This document shows positions 10,311 to 21,555 of a DNA stretch of 64,000 bases, one piece after another (positions within the stretch are counted from its first letter, which is position 1; each line of letters opens with the position of its first letter). The notes beneath the pieces were generated by a model that had not been told where the DNA came from, did no database searches, and saw only the letters and a program-made list of their open reading frames with translations. Origin of the DNA: Linum tenue (lineage: Eukaryota; Streptophyta; Magnoliopsida; Malpighiales; Linaceae); the NCBI GenBank assembly GCA_946122785.1, contig CAMGYJ010000004.1, positions 59,218,679 to 59,282,678 of the forward strand. Direction: 5' to 3'. The position numbers were made by a program, and so were the translations under genes.

Positions 10311-13300
10311 TTACCGTCCCTTCTTAGTGGTCTTCGCGTCATTCAATTTCTGTTTGAGATCAGCAATGATCTTGTCCTGGGTAGCAATTTCGAGGTCTTT
10401 CGCACGTATATGTTGCTTCAGTTTTTCCATCTCTTTCAAGTGGTCGTCGCAATGATTCTTGACATCTTTCTCCTCCAGTTCTTGTTTCAATCTTTCAGTT
10501 TCTTTCAAGTGAGCTTCACCTTGGACTCTTAGTTCTTGCTTCAATCTTTCGATCTCTTCCAGGAGGTGACCATCTTCAGATGACTGATCCGTTTTTCGCT
10601 TCTTTTGACCACCGCGGTCCTCGAGTTCCAGAGCTCTCTTTTGCTGCTGATCCTGGAGAGAATCCTCGGGCACCATTTGACGTACACAAACAGTAGTAGT
10701 TTTTCCTGAGTCGGAGACGAGGGTGACCAGCTTCTGTGGGCGTCCAGCAGAATCCTTCACAAAACAGACAATGACAGAGACTCATACTAATTTCAATTAC
10801 ATCAATCCAATTCCTCCCAACTTATGGCAGATTTGGAATCCCCATTGCACTTCTGTTTGATTCCAAACATAAAAATGTGAATGGAATTGACACAGGAAAT
10901 CAGATTCCTCTTAGTTTTTATTGATCCCAATCAGCCTGTAAAAATAAACAATACTTTGATACTACAGGAGATAGATACTAGTCATCAAACGATGCGAAAC
11001 TTATGGCTAAAGGCGAGAGACAGAGCCATCAAACCAAGTCCTCTGGCCGGTAATTACCTTTTCAATGGAGCCATCTACTTTTTGGAATGCTTCATGTGCC
11101 TCTCGTAACTTCTTGAAAATGGCTAACACGGAGTAGTGTTTTCCCTGTCCTTTCTTAAGTGGCTGCCAAAACATTATTCCATCATCAGCACTATAGCATA
11201 AGGATAAAGAAAGCAAATAATTGATGTAACAATGCCCTAAAAACAATCGACCAGGTTACATGATGACTAGATCAAATCTATGAAGGAAGTTCACCATTGT
11301 GTATGGCTGAAATCGAAAAATTAATCTCAATGTAGAAAACAATAAGAAAATCCAAAATGTGATGGAGAACAAAAGAGTTAACCCTTGTCTGTAGAACCCA
11401 TAGAATAACCCCATGGTTCAGAGTTCAAATGTAGCTGTGATTTGCAGAGCCAAAGGGCTAGTTTGATTCCGCTAAAAATTAAGAAAAATATCCCATCAAT
11501 TCTACTTTCTTCGAAAATCTCACCATAGTTTCTCTCTACTTTCACTGAAACTTAAATCACAAGTCACTTTCTTTTTAGTAAAAGCTACAAACACACTCAT
11601 TAACTTATGTACAGTGTTCTGGGACAGTAGCCTTCTAAAAATGAAAAGGATTAGGTTCACCTTTAGCTCAATAGTAAAGTTTGCAGGAAAGACTCTTCTT
11701 AGTTCTTCGGTTGGCACAGCGCTCGGTATTTTGTGAACGAGCAGCCTAGCAAGTTCATCATCAGGTACCTGCACGCTTGCCAACAAATTTAGTAAGTTCA
11801 ATGAAATCTGCATCATAACCTTAATAAAGTGAGCTTGTTTAACTTACACTCTTCAGGTTAGATACAAGCAACGGAGTTTCTTTATCAACTCCATGCTTGA
11901 GCTTAGCCAGTACAATTTTCATAGCAGTACGTGCATCATCTAAGCAATTGTGAGGAGCACCTTCCTCTCGAAGCTTATAGCCTAGAATTGACTGTAAAAT
12001 TTGAGCGAAGATTAAACATGTGTCTTGAATGAAACATGTTGCAAATAATTCGCTGAATTTTACAGCTTCTAGAATTCCAACCAACTGATTATATCATAGA
12101 CATTCATTAAACAAGGAAAAGGAGAACTTGAGAAGCAGCTTACAAAAAATAAGGCATAATGATCATTCAGAAACTTACCTCACACAAATTACTCAAAGAT
12201 GGTACACGCCCAACCGAATTTTTGTAGATAAGTGACGTGTCTATAATTCTTGCGTGGTCCAACTTCAATGCTGCCATTGATGACAAACGTAAAAGAAAAC
12301 GATCAAGTTCTACTGAAAACAAATCAACATAAGCCCAGCCACATACTTGAAGCATAAAAGTGTTTTGTCACGTACCAAGCAGGTCATTATGTAACCCATG
12401 GCCCACTAAAATGGAACCTTTGGACAATAGCTTTTTCAAGGATTTCTGAAAGAGAGTGCAGGAGAACAACTTCAGACAATAGATCGGTCAATCAAACAAT
12501 GATAGTTAAGAGACCATAGTCTCGGTACCTGTATATCTCTCAAGGAACATGTAACATTATCCAGATCTCCAGGATGGATTCCAGTAATTTCAGTTCGATA
12601 ATCTGCAACTGGCTTGTAAGGGTTTACTTTCTCGTGGAGCTTGACCTAAGATTTAAGGCTAATTAGTCAGTTCCAATAAAATGGAATTATCCAAATTTCA
12701 TGAACAAAGCCGGCCAAATGAAAGGACCAACAAAAAAACCAAGATTGGGAACCTGTAAATCACGGTCCACAACACAGACTCTCACTAAAGCATCAGTACC
12801 ATCCTCACAAAGAACCATCTCACAATCAAGAGCAAGCATCTCATCCGATTTTACCAGCTTGGACATTTTACAGGGTTTTGTTACAACCCAATCCTGCCAC
12901 ATCACATGTAGCAATAATCAAGATACGATAGAGTTTGATAATTGACCTAATTGATTCAACCCGCTAGTACTGCCATCAAAGTAGAGGAATGTAAACCGCA
13001 AAAACAAACCTTTTCATATGATGGGAACACATACTTCGCCATGAAAAGTGGATGTTCAAGAGTTAAATGAACCAGCCTCTGCACTGCCACGGTTGCAAAT
13101 TTCACCACAGGTTAAACACATTAACCAAACCACAGTCCAAATCCAGAAGGCATAGAAACATTCACAGATTGCCCCAGTGATTCCCCAGAAAACCAACGGA
13201 AAACTGAAAGCAGTTCCCAAAAGCAGCCAACCCACTGAACCAAATGGAGCTCAGCCCTATACCTGTTCAGGAGACACATCGCCTGAAGCCTCTTTGGCAA

Positions 13301-13846
13301 TCTGCAGCAACACCTCCCGGCTTGAATGCGACTTGAGAACATTATCAACAAACTACAACAAGAGAAAGAAACAGACATTTCAAACAGCGAAGTTTACAGG
13401 TCCTGAAACCGCTTGATTAGAGAGAACAAATTAATTTCATTCCGAGGTGGTTGGTTTACCTTGGAATCCTCTTCTCCGCTAAATGTTTGAAGGAAAGAAG
13501 CCAAAGCTTCTTTGGGCCTCTTGCCAGGATCACTGAGTGAAGAGCCAAACTTCTTATCGTAGACATTGAGGAACTCCTTCCAGCTTCCCTTTGTGCCCTT
13601 GCGCCCCTGCCTTTGCGCTAACTTCACAATCTCGGTCAGAACCTGTGCCAGAACAGATTACGGACCAGAGTGAAGGGGAACCTTACATTAGTTTCTGCTA
13701 ACTTGCGACGGTGGTAACTCGATTGAAGTGTTGCAGGGGATTGAAGGAGGAAGTAGAATAGAACGAAATCGACGTAGGGATAAGGAGAGGGAAAAGCTCA
13801 CCTTTGCCGGAGCGGCGGCGATTACGGCGGCTAGTTTGTCGTCCAT
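10311..13846 (-). CDS. SDN: Small RNA degrading nuclease (SDN-like DEDDh exonuclease)
   Basis: Twelve exons on the minus strand, read by eye: 13846-13802, 13642-13460, 13352-13263, 13078-13010, 12893-12753, 12645-12529, 12445-12376, 12270-12179, 11991-11848, 11768-11661, 11162-11058 and 10754-10311, giving 535 aa. The exonuclease core shows all five DEDDh residues: ALDCEMV (D152, E154), VGHGLHNDL (D236) and HNCLDDA (H283, D288). Arabidopsis SDN1-3 trim 2'-O-methylated miRNAs and siRNAs from the 3' end and so set their turnover; the same role is inferred here. After the nuclease come a conserved middle part, a possible nuclear signal (KKRK) and a long coiled coil (about residues 445-530, repeated [16 protein letters not shown]). 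The length lies between Arabidopsis SDN1/2 and SDN3. A CACTA transposon sits just upstream. Confidence 0.92.
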
Positions 13847-14079
13847 TTTAGGGATTTCTGGTTGAGAGAAAGGGCTGCTGGCTGCTGCTAAGCAGAAAAA
13901 AGCCGGGAACAGCTGCAAGAGGGTTTAGAGTTGAACGTTGCTGCGTGCCTTCGCTTGTTGTTATTAGTTAGTACATGCCCTAGCCCCTAGGTTACTTTCC
14001 TTTCGTTCGCAGCGCAAACTCGAACCGGCTTCCTCGATAGGAGAAAGGGTTTTTCTCCAAGAAATTGTGATTTCACTTA
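13847..14079 (-). promoter_or_regulatory. Short native upstream region of SDN
   Basis: Only 233 bp separate the SDN start codon from the CACTA element, including any 5' UTR. I see no convincing TATA box on the minus strand. Any promoter elements farther away have been displaced by 1 kb. Confidence 0.4.
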
Positions 14080-15107
14080 CACTATGTTCATGAAGGAAGG
14101 GAGGAAAAGGAGGGGAGGGTAGGAAAATTTGGAGGGGAGGTTAAGTTTGGAAGGGAGGGAAATTAGAGGGAATTGGAAAGAAAATGTTGTTTAATGGAGG
14201 AAAGTGGAAGGGAAAGTGGGAGGGAAAAAGTAGATTGAGAATTGTGATATGTATTATATTTTATTGATGATAGAATAGTTAAATAATTTAATTATGTGTT
14301 TATACTATTTACATTAATTATGTAATGTGGATCAAATTTGTTCTTCTTTGTTAATTTTGTTAACTATAACAAATCAAAAGTTGGTTATTTGAATGAAATT
14401 TGTCAACCTATTACTAAAATTTTGTTAACTATTTTATTGAGTAATAACATAGCAACTAAATATATAAAGATACAACAAATTACAGATACATAAATTGTAA
14501 GAGGAGCGTAACAAGTTTTTATATCTCATACAACAGTGTTATGTATCGTGCAAAACTTTGTTACGTATGAGGTAAATCATCTATCTTGTTTGGTAGGATA
14601 TTTCATGTCATTATCTTAATTATAAGGATTAATACCGATTATTACAAATATTACTTATTCCTATCTATATCTATAACCCACGTCATCTTCTTTTCATTTT
14701 AGTTTTGAGTTTGTTGGACCAAAGTAACAAAAATAAATACGAAAGAAAAGTCTAAAATAAATAAGTACAAGTAATTAATCCAAACAAATAACACATAATT
14801 TAAAATAATTACACAAGCGAATTGCAAGACATGACTAACGTTTGTGTAGTTGCACTAAAACCCTCCACTTTAAAAAAGGAAACCATCAAGTATTAAAGTA
14901 GCTGAAAGAAAAAGAAAAAAAGGTAAAATTGCACAACACAACTTTCCCTCCGATTTGGTGGGTAGCTTGGTACAGTGTTTTTTCTTTTCCTTTTCTTTCC
15001 TTGGTTACTGTTCCAGATCTACAAAAACAGGGGAAAACATCTGAGAACTTGTGCTTCCCCTCTAATCCCTCCCCTCCCCTCCCTTTCCCTCCTTCATGAA
15101 CATAGTG
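14080..15107. mobile_element. Non-autonomous CACTA transposon
   Basis: A 1028-bp element starts CACTATGTTCATGAAGGA and ends with its exact reverse complement (18 bp), finishing ...CATAGTG. Both sides carry TTA (14077-14079 and 15108-15110). CACTA...TAGTG ends with a 3-bp target duplication define the CACTA (En/Spm) superfamily. Inside the ends, G-rich tracts (GGAAGGGAGG-type, left) mirror C-rich tracts (CCCTCCCCTCCC, right), which may be subterminal transposase-binding repeats. The core is AT-rich and holds no transposase frame, so it depends on an autonomous copy elsewhere. It sits in the SDN promoter region. Confidence 0.85.
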
Positions 15108-15229
15108 TTAGGAATGTCCATGCTCGGTTCGAAGTGAGTATTTCAATATTCATGTCCGTCCAGTAGCATGTCGGGTTAAGGCTGGATATTTTGTTTTGGG
15201 GTGCAGTTTGGGTCAGATCGACAAATATG

Positions 15230-15620
15230 AGCAGAGTTGCAAATAAGCCAAACTGCTTATCTCACGGTCTTGACTTGGGTCGTGAGATTGAAACACGTTG
15301 TTTCACTTAAATACGTCGATTTGACTTTAAGTCGTGAAACAAGTAAGTCACGGCTTAAGCCGTGGGATGTGGTGGTCGTGAACCAGGTAGTGAGATAGAT
15401 CGTGAGACAGGTCATGGGGCAGGAAAAACTTTCTGGAACTTTTAGCCATCTCACGACTTTTTGGCTCATCTCACGGGTTATCTCACGGCTTGTCCGCCTA
15501 AGCCGTGACTTGGGTGCCAGCTTTACGTCGTCTCGTGTTTTGCTCTCCAATCTTCCCGAAACTCACCCCCAAGCTTTAGATCATGCACTAGGACATGTAA
15601 TACGACAGAAACACACAACC
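15230..15620. repeat. Cluster of TCACGGCTT/CGTGAGA palindromic words
   Basis: Between about 15255 and 15515 the words GTCGTGAGA, TCACGACTT, CTCACGGCTT and GCCGTGGGA occur more than a dozen times in both orientations, including the palindrome CACGGCTTAAGCCGTGGG at about 15349. I think this is part of a degenerate retroelement but do not recognise the family. Confidence 0.4.
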
Positions 15621-17022
15621 TAGTGTGAAACCAACACGAATGGGGGCGTTTCACACCCAAATGATCAAGAAACGACCAAGTATTAGGAGACAAAAAAATA
15701 TATAATTACGAACGTATCAAACTCCCCCACACTTAGCCATTTGCTTGTCCCCAAGAAAACCTGACTCAAACTAGTGCAACTCACTAGACTCTTACAACAG
15801 TATGCAACTTTCGTTCATCGATAACGGGTTATTAGCAACTTACGAGGTCAACCGGAGACAAGACATCTCCCAACCACTTCAGTGAGAACCACATCTCAAG
15901 TTAGGACAAGCCGAACAGTATAACTAGGGCAAACAACTTGTGAATGGAGAGAATCTCAAAAACATCAAAACCGTGCACCCAATTTTCGTGCTCCTCCTTT
16001 AGAGAAGCTCAAACTTTCGAACTTCAATTAAATTTGGCTGCACGTTGCAGCACCTCATTGTTTTGAATGCAAAAGCTCTTATTCTCATGACTAGAGCAGA
16101 ATTGGCATTCACTTCTCAATCTAGTCCATGCGAGGAAAGTGGTGCAACAGAGGATGGCAAAGTGAATAGTGAAGTTGGATGTTAATCGACTTGAGTAGAG
16201 GTCTCTCGACTTGAGCAAGAAAAACCATCTCTTCTATATCAAGTCACATAAGGAAGAGAACTGTAAGGGAGTGCCGAAATTAGTAGGAGAAGGTTGGATG
16301 ATTAATCCGATTCTCCCTTACACAACTCTCAAAAGCGCATTGTAGTACTTGGACCGGCTGCCACAACACGTGAAACGTCTATTTTTTCATTTTTAAAGCA
16401 CATTAAGAGCACCTTTTCATTCAAACATTTTAAGTCCACAAAAACGGGTGAGAGTAATCAACACTGCACAAATCACACATCCAAACATGACTATTCAACA
16501 CGTCAACAAACATAGTAGGAAGTGGAGAGGAAATATCTCATGCACCAACATCTTCCATAATGCTCCACTAGCCTTCTTAGGTTGCATACTACCATGAAAT
16601 CTAGCAATTCAAACACACTAAGCAGGTAATCACAAGGGACAATGTACTTGGAGCCCTCAAATTAAATATTTGGACATTGAACTAGACTCTAAGCACTCTC
16701 AATATAGGCCAAACATTCATTCAAAAGCAATGCATCTAAGATAATCAACACCCTCACACTTAAGTACGACATTGTCCTCAATGGAGGAAGATAAGGGGAA
16801 GGTGGAACGAAGTTACCGGACATACGACGAATGTTGAACGAAATGGAGAAGGACCAGTCACCAGGAGCAGCTTGGTATTTTTAGGAAACCCATTCAAACA
16901 CTTAAAAAGGGTTGATCTACAGACCAAGCATAAGTTCACAAAACACAAACAAAACACAAATGTTACAAAGGAAAACAAAACACAAGGGGGGACCTTAGGG
17001 GCCATCACTCCTCCTTGTCACT
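15621..17022. other. Probable non-coding part of a decayed retroelement
   Basis: I see no open frame of note. Phrases such as ACTCCCCCACACTTAGCC and CCCTCACACTTAAGTACGAC resemble non-coding internal parts of plant Ty3/Gypsy elements, read from the opposite strand. It adjoins a retroelement-like frame at 17023-17442, in line with one decayed element. No LTR pair could be identified. Confidence 0.3.
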
Positions 17023-17442
17023 CTAGTCCTGGGCGGGCACATCGAGTCCAAAGTGGTCGAGGAGTCGCTCTTGCATGGTCTCAATGCGAGGAGTCCTGGT
17101 CTCTAAGGCATCGAGAAGGGCAGAGTGGTCGGAGGAACAACTCGTGTGGTCGCGGTACTGAAGAGTCGGAGGTGGAGTGAAAAGCAATGGTGGTACCTGC
17201 TGTTCATCGACAAGTGGGACGCCTGCAAGGGTAGCAGCAAGGAGGGGCATATGAGGAAGGCGATGGAGGTATCGAACACCATTGGTCTCTTGCAAAAGCG
17301 GCATGTGCCTCAATGTCGACTCGGGTAGATCAACGGTACAACCAACGAGGGTGCACCCAGTGAGTTTGAATCTAAAGTATCGGGAAAGCCAAGTGATGTA
17401 GGGCCCACCACCGCCGCCCATCACCACCTGAAATACCACCAC
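17023..17442 (-). pseudogene. Retroelement-type ORF fragment
   Basis: A 139-codon frame on the minus strand reads GGGGGPYITWLSRYF, then LPESTLRHMPLLQETNG and ends ERLLDHFGLDVPAQD. This looks like the C-terminal part of the 'putative plant transposon protein' type that accompanies Gypsy-like elements in many eudicots. No protease, reverse transcriptase or integrase frame is nearby, so it is a relic. Family assignment is from memory of the style of these proteins and is weak. Confidence 0.35.
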
Positions 17443-18652
17443 ACCACCAACACTTTTTCATCCTCAATTGTCGTCGACGTCATCATAGTCTTCCTTAAAC
17501 CCTGCGGTGGAGATGAGAGTTGGGCATGAGAGATGATGAAACGTCCTGTAAATCTCGAGATGAGCTATTCGATTTGGGGGTTATGGATGGGTTTGAGAAC
17601 TGGGTTTGGCTTCTTCTTGCTCGGTTGAAACTTGAAAGATAGAAGAAGGATCGGGGAGCCAGGATAGGCAGATTAGAATGGGAACAAAGGGAGCAGCGGT
17701 GGGGGAGAATTGGCGAATGACGGACGAGGAGGGTTCCAGATTTAGGGATTTTTTTTGTTTTCCATTGGAGAGGGTTTTGTGGGGAAAAATGGTTATCCTT
17801 TTTATATTTGATTCATGTACTTATAATAAAAAATCATCTAATTTTGTTTTTTCACAAAAAAAAAAAAAAATGCCACGTCAGCAAAAATCGTTAGTATAGT
17901 TAGCATTCTTTATAATTCTCTTAAAGTTATTGACGAAATGACTATTTTAGTATATTTTTCTAAAAGTGGCTATTATTGTCACAATGCGAATAGTTATGGC
18001 TATGAAAGTGTATTTTGCCTTGTGTTTTACAAGGGCTGAACAAATTCTTTTATTTTCTTATTTTCAATTTTGTTGTTTATTTTTAGAGATAAAATCTATT
18101 AGAACCTATCAAAAGGTCGCATTCATTGTTATTAAGTGAATTTACATATTATTGATAAAGATGAATAATTAAAGTGTAATTAAAAAAGTATACCAATTGG
18201 AATTAGAACTTGTCCATCGAGGAAGGGTGAGAGCCAACTATAAGGTGATGTGGCACTAATTTAGTTTTGATATCCTATAATATTAAGTAAGAATAAGGAT
18301 GCTCACTAGACTGCATGTCTGATTGTAATTCACCCACGTCAATCGCCTTCGGTTTCACATGTTGTGGGAGAAAGGGTTAAGCATATTGGCTCCCATAGAA
18401 AGAAAATGCTCTCGAAAAAAAAAAGACAAAACGAGACGATGGCCAACTTCAAAACAGAAAAAATGTTACCGAATCCTAGTTAAATAAGGATACACGACAC
18501 AAAATTCAAAAAATTGGAAGCTCCGTAATTCAGCTTCAAACCAATGTTTATTTGTGTCAGATATTTAAAAAAAAAATAATGAAGGTGGTGAGCGGTACTA
18601 AGTTAATTATATAGAATCTCAATTCAAACCAAATTAAAAATACAAAATTTTT
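17443..18652. other. AT-rich intergenic DNA with a MITE-like arm
   Basis: No gene is visible. About 17880-18025 reads like one arm of a MITE (GTGGCTATTATTGTCACAATG, then GGCTATGAAAGTGTATTTTG) and resembles the right arm of the repeat at 26530-27290. A run of 14 or more A lies at about 17857. The remainder is simple AT-rich sequence. Confidence 0.35.
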
Positions 18653-19030
18653 TTATGTGGATTGCTCAGAAGATGATGATGATGTTGTTGTTGTGGTTCC
18701 GGCGATAGCTTCCTTAGCAGACTGGAGCGTGCTTGCGACAGAAGCTGCGGCAGAGGCCAAAACGCCGCCGCTTGTGTTGGACTTTGGTTGAGGAGGAGGA
18801 GGATTGTGATGGATCACCTCCACTTTCCTCAGCTCTTGTCCTTGCCCTGCCGACGACCGGTAATCCACCGAGGTTGTCTTTGTTTCCTCCTGACCATGGG
18901 ATTTCTCTGCCTGCGTCTCCTGCCAAAATCCAAAATATTTTTCTAACCAAACCAAGAAAAAAATACAAAACCCTATTCCATGATCTAAAGTTGTGCAATG
19001 TGTTCATACCTTCATTGCGTTTGAACTCAT
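18653..19030 (-). CDS. Small protein of unknown function (95 aa)
   Basis: Two exons read by eye: 19030-19010 (MSSNAMK) and 18919-18653, with a GT..AG intron of 90 bp. The product is hydrophilic. Residues 8-45 are Glu/Lys/Gln-rich (ETQAEKSHGQEETKTT), followed by HHNPPPPQPKS, an Ala/Ser-rich amphipathic stretch (GGVLASAAASVASTLQSAKEAIAG) and a Thr/Ser-only tail. There is no signal peptide or membrane segment. The Ala-rich helix plus hydrophilic N-terminus recalls small stress-related or LEA-like plant proteins, but I do not recognise a family. The intact splice pair, frame and codon use argue for a real gene. Confidence 0.6.
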
Positions 19031-19929
19031 GGTGATTAATTAATGGGTTGATTTTATTGATTGAGAGGCTTCGTTTCTTTCCTTTTTCTTTTGAGTTTTT
19101 TCCTGTAGTCTTTTTCTTCTTTCATAATGGTTTCTCTGTTTCTATGATGTTAGGGATAAGTTCGATGCTTCGAAGACCACTCTTTGGCCGAAAAACTTGG
19201 GTCGAAGATGAGGAGGGCGTTTGTGGTTCTACCCTCTCTCTCTGCTGCTATCATGCAGACGACTCCACTTGTAATCACAAACATATTTTGGTCCACTGAA
19301 ATTTTCTTCCAATACGACATTGTTTCTGTTATGATGAGACACAGATAGAATAAACCTTTGAAAGTATGATGTGATAATTTTTTTAGAATGTTATTTGTCG
19401 TCACTGCCAAATTGTTAATTAGATTTAGAAAAAAAATTAGGTAAATCCCAATCTGAAACATGAACTTTTAGTTATTTTGTGTTCGCGAATAGAAAAGGAA
19501 AATTAGAAGAAGAATGATGAAGATTTATGGGGGCAACAATTTTTTATTATGTCTATCACCACTTGGACAACTTCTTATGAACAATTTGTAAAGATCAGTA
19601 GATCTTTGGTCAAACACAAATGTGTAAGCCTGCCCTACTGCACTGGGGATGATAAGGAAGATTTAGTCATGCACCTTATCCGCAACCTAATTGCTGTGGT
19701 TGCTCTTATCATTAGTATTATTGGTTTTGCCATTTTAGTGGGTTGTGTACGAGTGGGCAGGGTCGTTTGGTTCATTTATATATTATTAATTGAAGTTCAT
19801 AATTAATATTTTTGGTGATGTGGACTAACAATTAATCAAAATTAACAAATTTTTGGATGAAAATGTACGAAATAACCAATTTGTTATATGCTCAAATATG
19901 TTTTACCGCATCATGTAAAATAAAAAAAT
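19031..19929. other. Upstream region of the 95-aa gene, AT-rich
   Basis: It contains the putative promoter of the small minus-strand gene, including a CT-rich stretch (about 19068-19130). Farther right I see only AT-rich DNA. A 9-bp TAAAAAAAT at 19921-19929 abuts the first MULE. Confidence 0.35.
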
Positions 19930-20379
19930 GGGTTAAAGACACATTTGGTTACTGAGATTACAAAATCGGGACATGTTTAGTCACTAGAAAAAGTTAATAT
20001 CAAATTTGGTCACTATAATTACTAAAACTGGACGCATTTAGTCACTCGCCGTTAGTCTCCGTCCAACTCCGTTAATGAAGTCCGTTAAGTGCTGATGTGG
20101 CAAACAGAATTGCCTAATCAGCCGGATATAACCAACAAAAATAAAACCCGACCCGCCACGTCATTATAACCCGCCACCTCATTAAAACCAACCCAACCCA
20201 ACCCATGACCAAACCCTACCCAACCCTTCTTCCTCCTTCCTCCCCAACCCAATTTAGGGTTTTCCCCATCCCATCCAAATTCGCTGAGCGGGGAGAAGAT
20301 CTTTCCGCCATTAATCTGCCGCCCTTCCTTCATCTTCTTCCTCTGTCATTCCCAATTCCAAAATTTCGAAACAGCTTAC

Positions 20380-20622
20380 CTCATCGGCAACGATGGGACC
20401 GGGGGCGTTAGCTTCGGCGCTAGGTCCGGGAGCCCCGACCGGAGGAGCGGGAGGGCTCGACAATGAAGGAGAGGGAGCCGGAGATCCGCTCTTCTTCTTC
20501 GACGTCTTGCTGTGAGCCGGCGCCGGAACATCAGCAGAGGGAGGAGAGGCGGTAGGCGTAGCGGCGGCGGCGACGGGAGCAGGCGTAGGAGGAGCAGTAG
20601 CTGCTGCAGGCGGATTATAACG
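20380..20622 (-). pseudogene. Captured fragment of a lysine-rich arabinogalactan protein gene
   Basis: On the minus strand the frame reads PPAAATAPPTPAPVAAAA, then SPPSADVPAPAHSKTSKKKS, GSPAPSPSLSSPPAPPVGAP and GPSAEANAPGPIVADE, directly followed by an apparent splice donor (GAG|GTAAGC, at 20380/20379). Pro/Ala/Ser/Thr repeats interrupted by a short Lys-rich patch, then SPPAPP and GPS, is the C-terminal layout of the classical lysine-rich AGPs (Arabidopsis AGP17/18 group). The signal peptide and GPI-anchor region are missing, so the fragment alone should not yield a normal AGP. Confidence 0.7.
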
Positions 20623-20765
20623 ACGTGGGTTGGGTCATGGGCCTTTCCTTCTTCGCCCTTGGCTGGGTCATCAAAGGCGGTAATCCTCTCCCCTCCTTCA
20701 AACCCGACGACGACAACAACAAACCTTCCTCTTCTGTGACCGCCGATGCCGATGCTCGCCGTTGA
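20610..20765 (+). pseudogene. Second captured coding-like fragment, unidentified
   Basis: Directly beside the AGP fragment, on the other strand, a frame after CTGCAG reads ADYNDVGWVMGLSFFALG, then WVIKGGNPLPSFKPDDDNNK, and stops after 51 codons. One hydrophobic segment followed by a charged tail looks like the end of a small membrane protein. I do not recognise the source gene. It could also be chance. Confidence 0.35.
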
Positions 20766-21267
20766 ATCTGGCTCGTGAGTTTCCGCTCTCTTTCTGATTG
20801 GATTTTCAGGAATTTCAAATCGGTCTCTCCTTCTCGCTACTATGATCACTGATTTTGCAGTTGGGTTGCCTGTATTTCAGCTGCTTGAATTGGTCGATTC
20901 CAGTGTTCATCCTTCTGTATTGATCATCAACTACGGAAATGTCTGTTTTGCAGGCGAATGAAGAATGAAGAATGCAGACAAAAACCACCATGGGTTGGGT
21001 TGGGTTGGTTTTAATGAGGTGGCGGGTTATAATGACGTGGCAGGTCGGGTTTTATTTTTGTTGGGTTATATCCGGCTGATTAGGCAATTCTGTTTGCCAC
21101 ATCAGCACTTAACGGACTTCATTAACGGAGTTGGACGGAGACTAACGGCGAGTGACTAAATGCGTCCAGTTTTAGTAATTGTAGTGACCAAATTTGATAT
21201 TAACTTTTTCTAGTGACTAAACATGTCCCGATTTTGTAATCTCAGTGACCAAATGTGTCTTTAACCC

Positions 21268-21555
21268 TAAAAAAAATTGTAAACGTTTTGAACAAAATGC
21301 AAAATTTTGTGACCGTTAATGCTAATTACCCATAATATTCCATCAAACATAGATGCAGGCGGCCAAGTATTATACCACAGAGTTACATAAATCCTAAGCA
21401 TCACTTCTTGTTGATCAAAAACCTACATTATGCAGTTGTAATAGTAGTAACAACCTAGATGGAAGAAGAAGATTCTTCCACACAAGGTCCAACACAGAGA
21501 AAGGAAATGGGAAAGTCCAATCATGGCTACACCAAGCTGCAGAGTAAATCAAAGA
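21268..21555 (-). other. Probable 3' UTR and flank of the EB1C gene
   Basis: This stretch between the first MULE and the EB1C stop codon is non-coding. It is the expected place of the EB1C 3' UTR, and the element ends only 288 bp downstream of that stop. Confidence 0.4.

Larger units (their letters stand above)
19930..21267. mobile_element. Pack-MULE copy 1 (long-TIR Mutator-like element)
   Basis: A 1338-bp element starts GGGTTAAAGACACATTTGG and ends with the reverse complement of the same. The terminal inverted repeats run about 280 bp (19930-20212 and 20987-21267) and are almost identical. Flanks are TAAAAAAAT (19921-19929) and TAAAAAAAA (21268-21276), a near-perfect 9-bp target duplication. 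Long TIRs plus 9-10 bp duplications mark Mutator-like elements. No transposase is encoded. The interior instead carries host-gene-like sequence, including an arabinogalactan-protein fragment, so I call it a Pack-MULE. The same TIR family recurs at 35734-36932. Confidence 0.85.

Noticed and set aside
15230..15520. CRISPR-like array
   Set aside because: Words are irregularly spaced, in both orientations and in a plant nuclear context; no regular repeat-spacer pattern.
17857..17870. A-run as a possible LINE or SINE tail
   Set aside because: No SINE A/B boxes or LINE frame precede it on the plus strand; it is short enough to be simple sequence.
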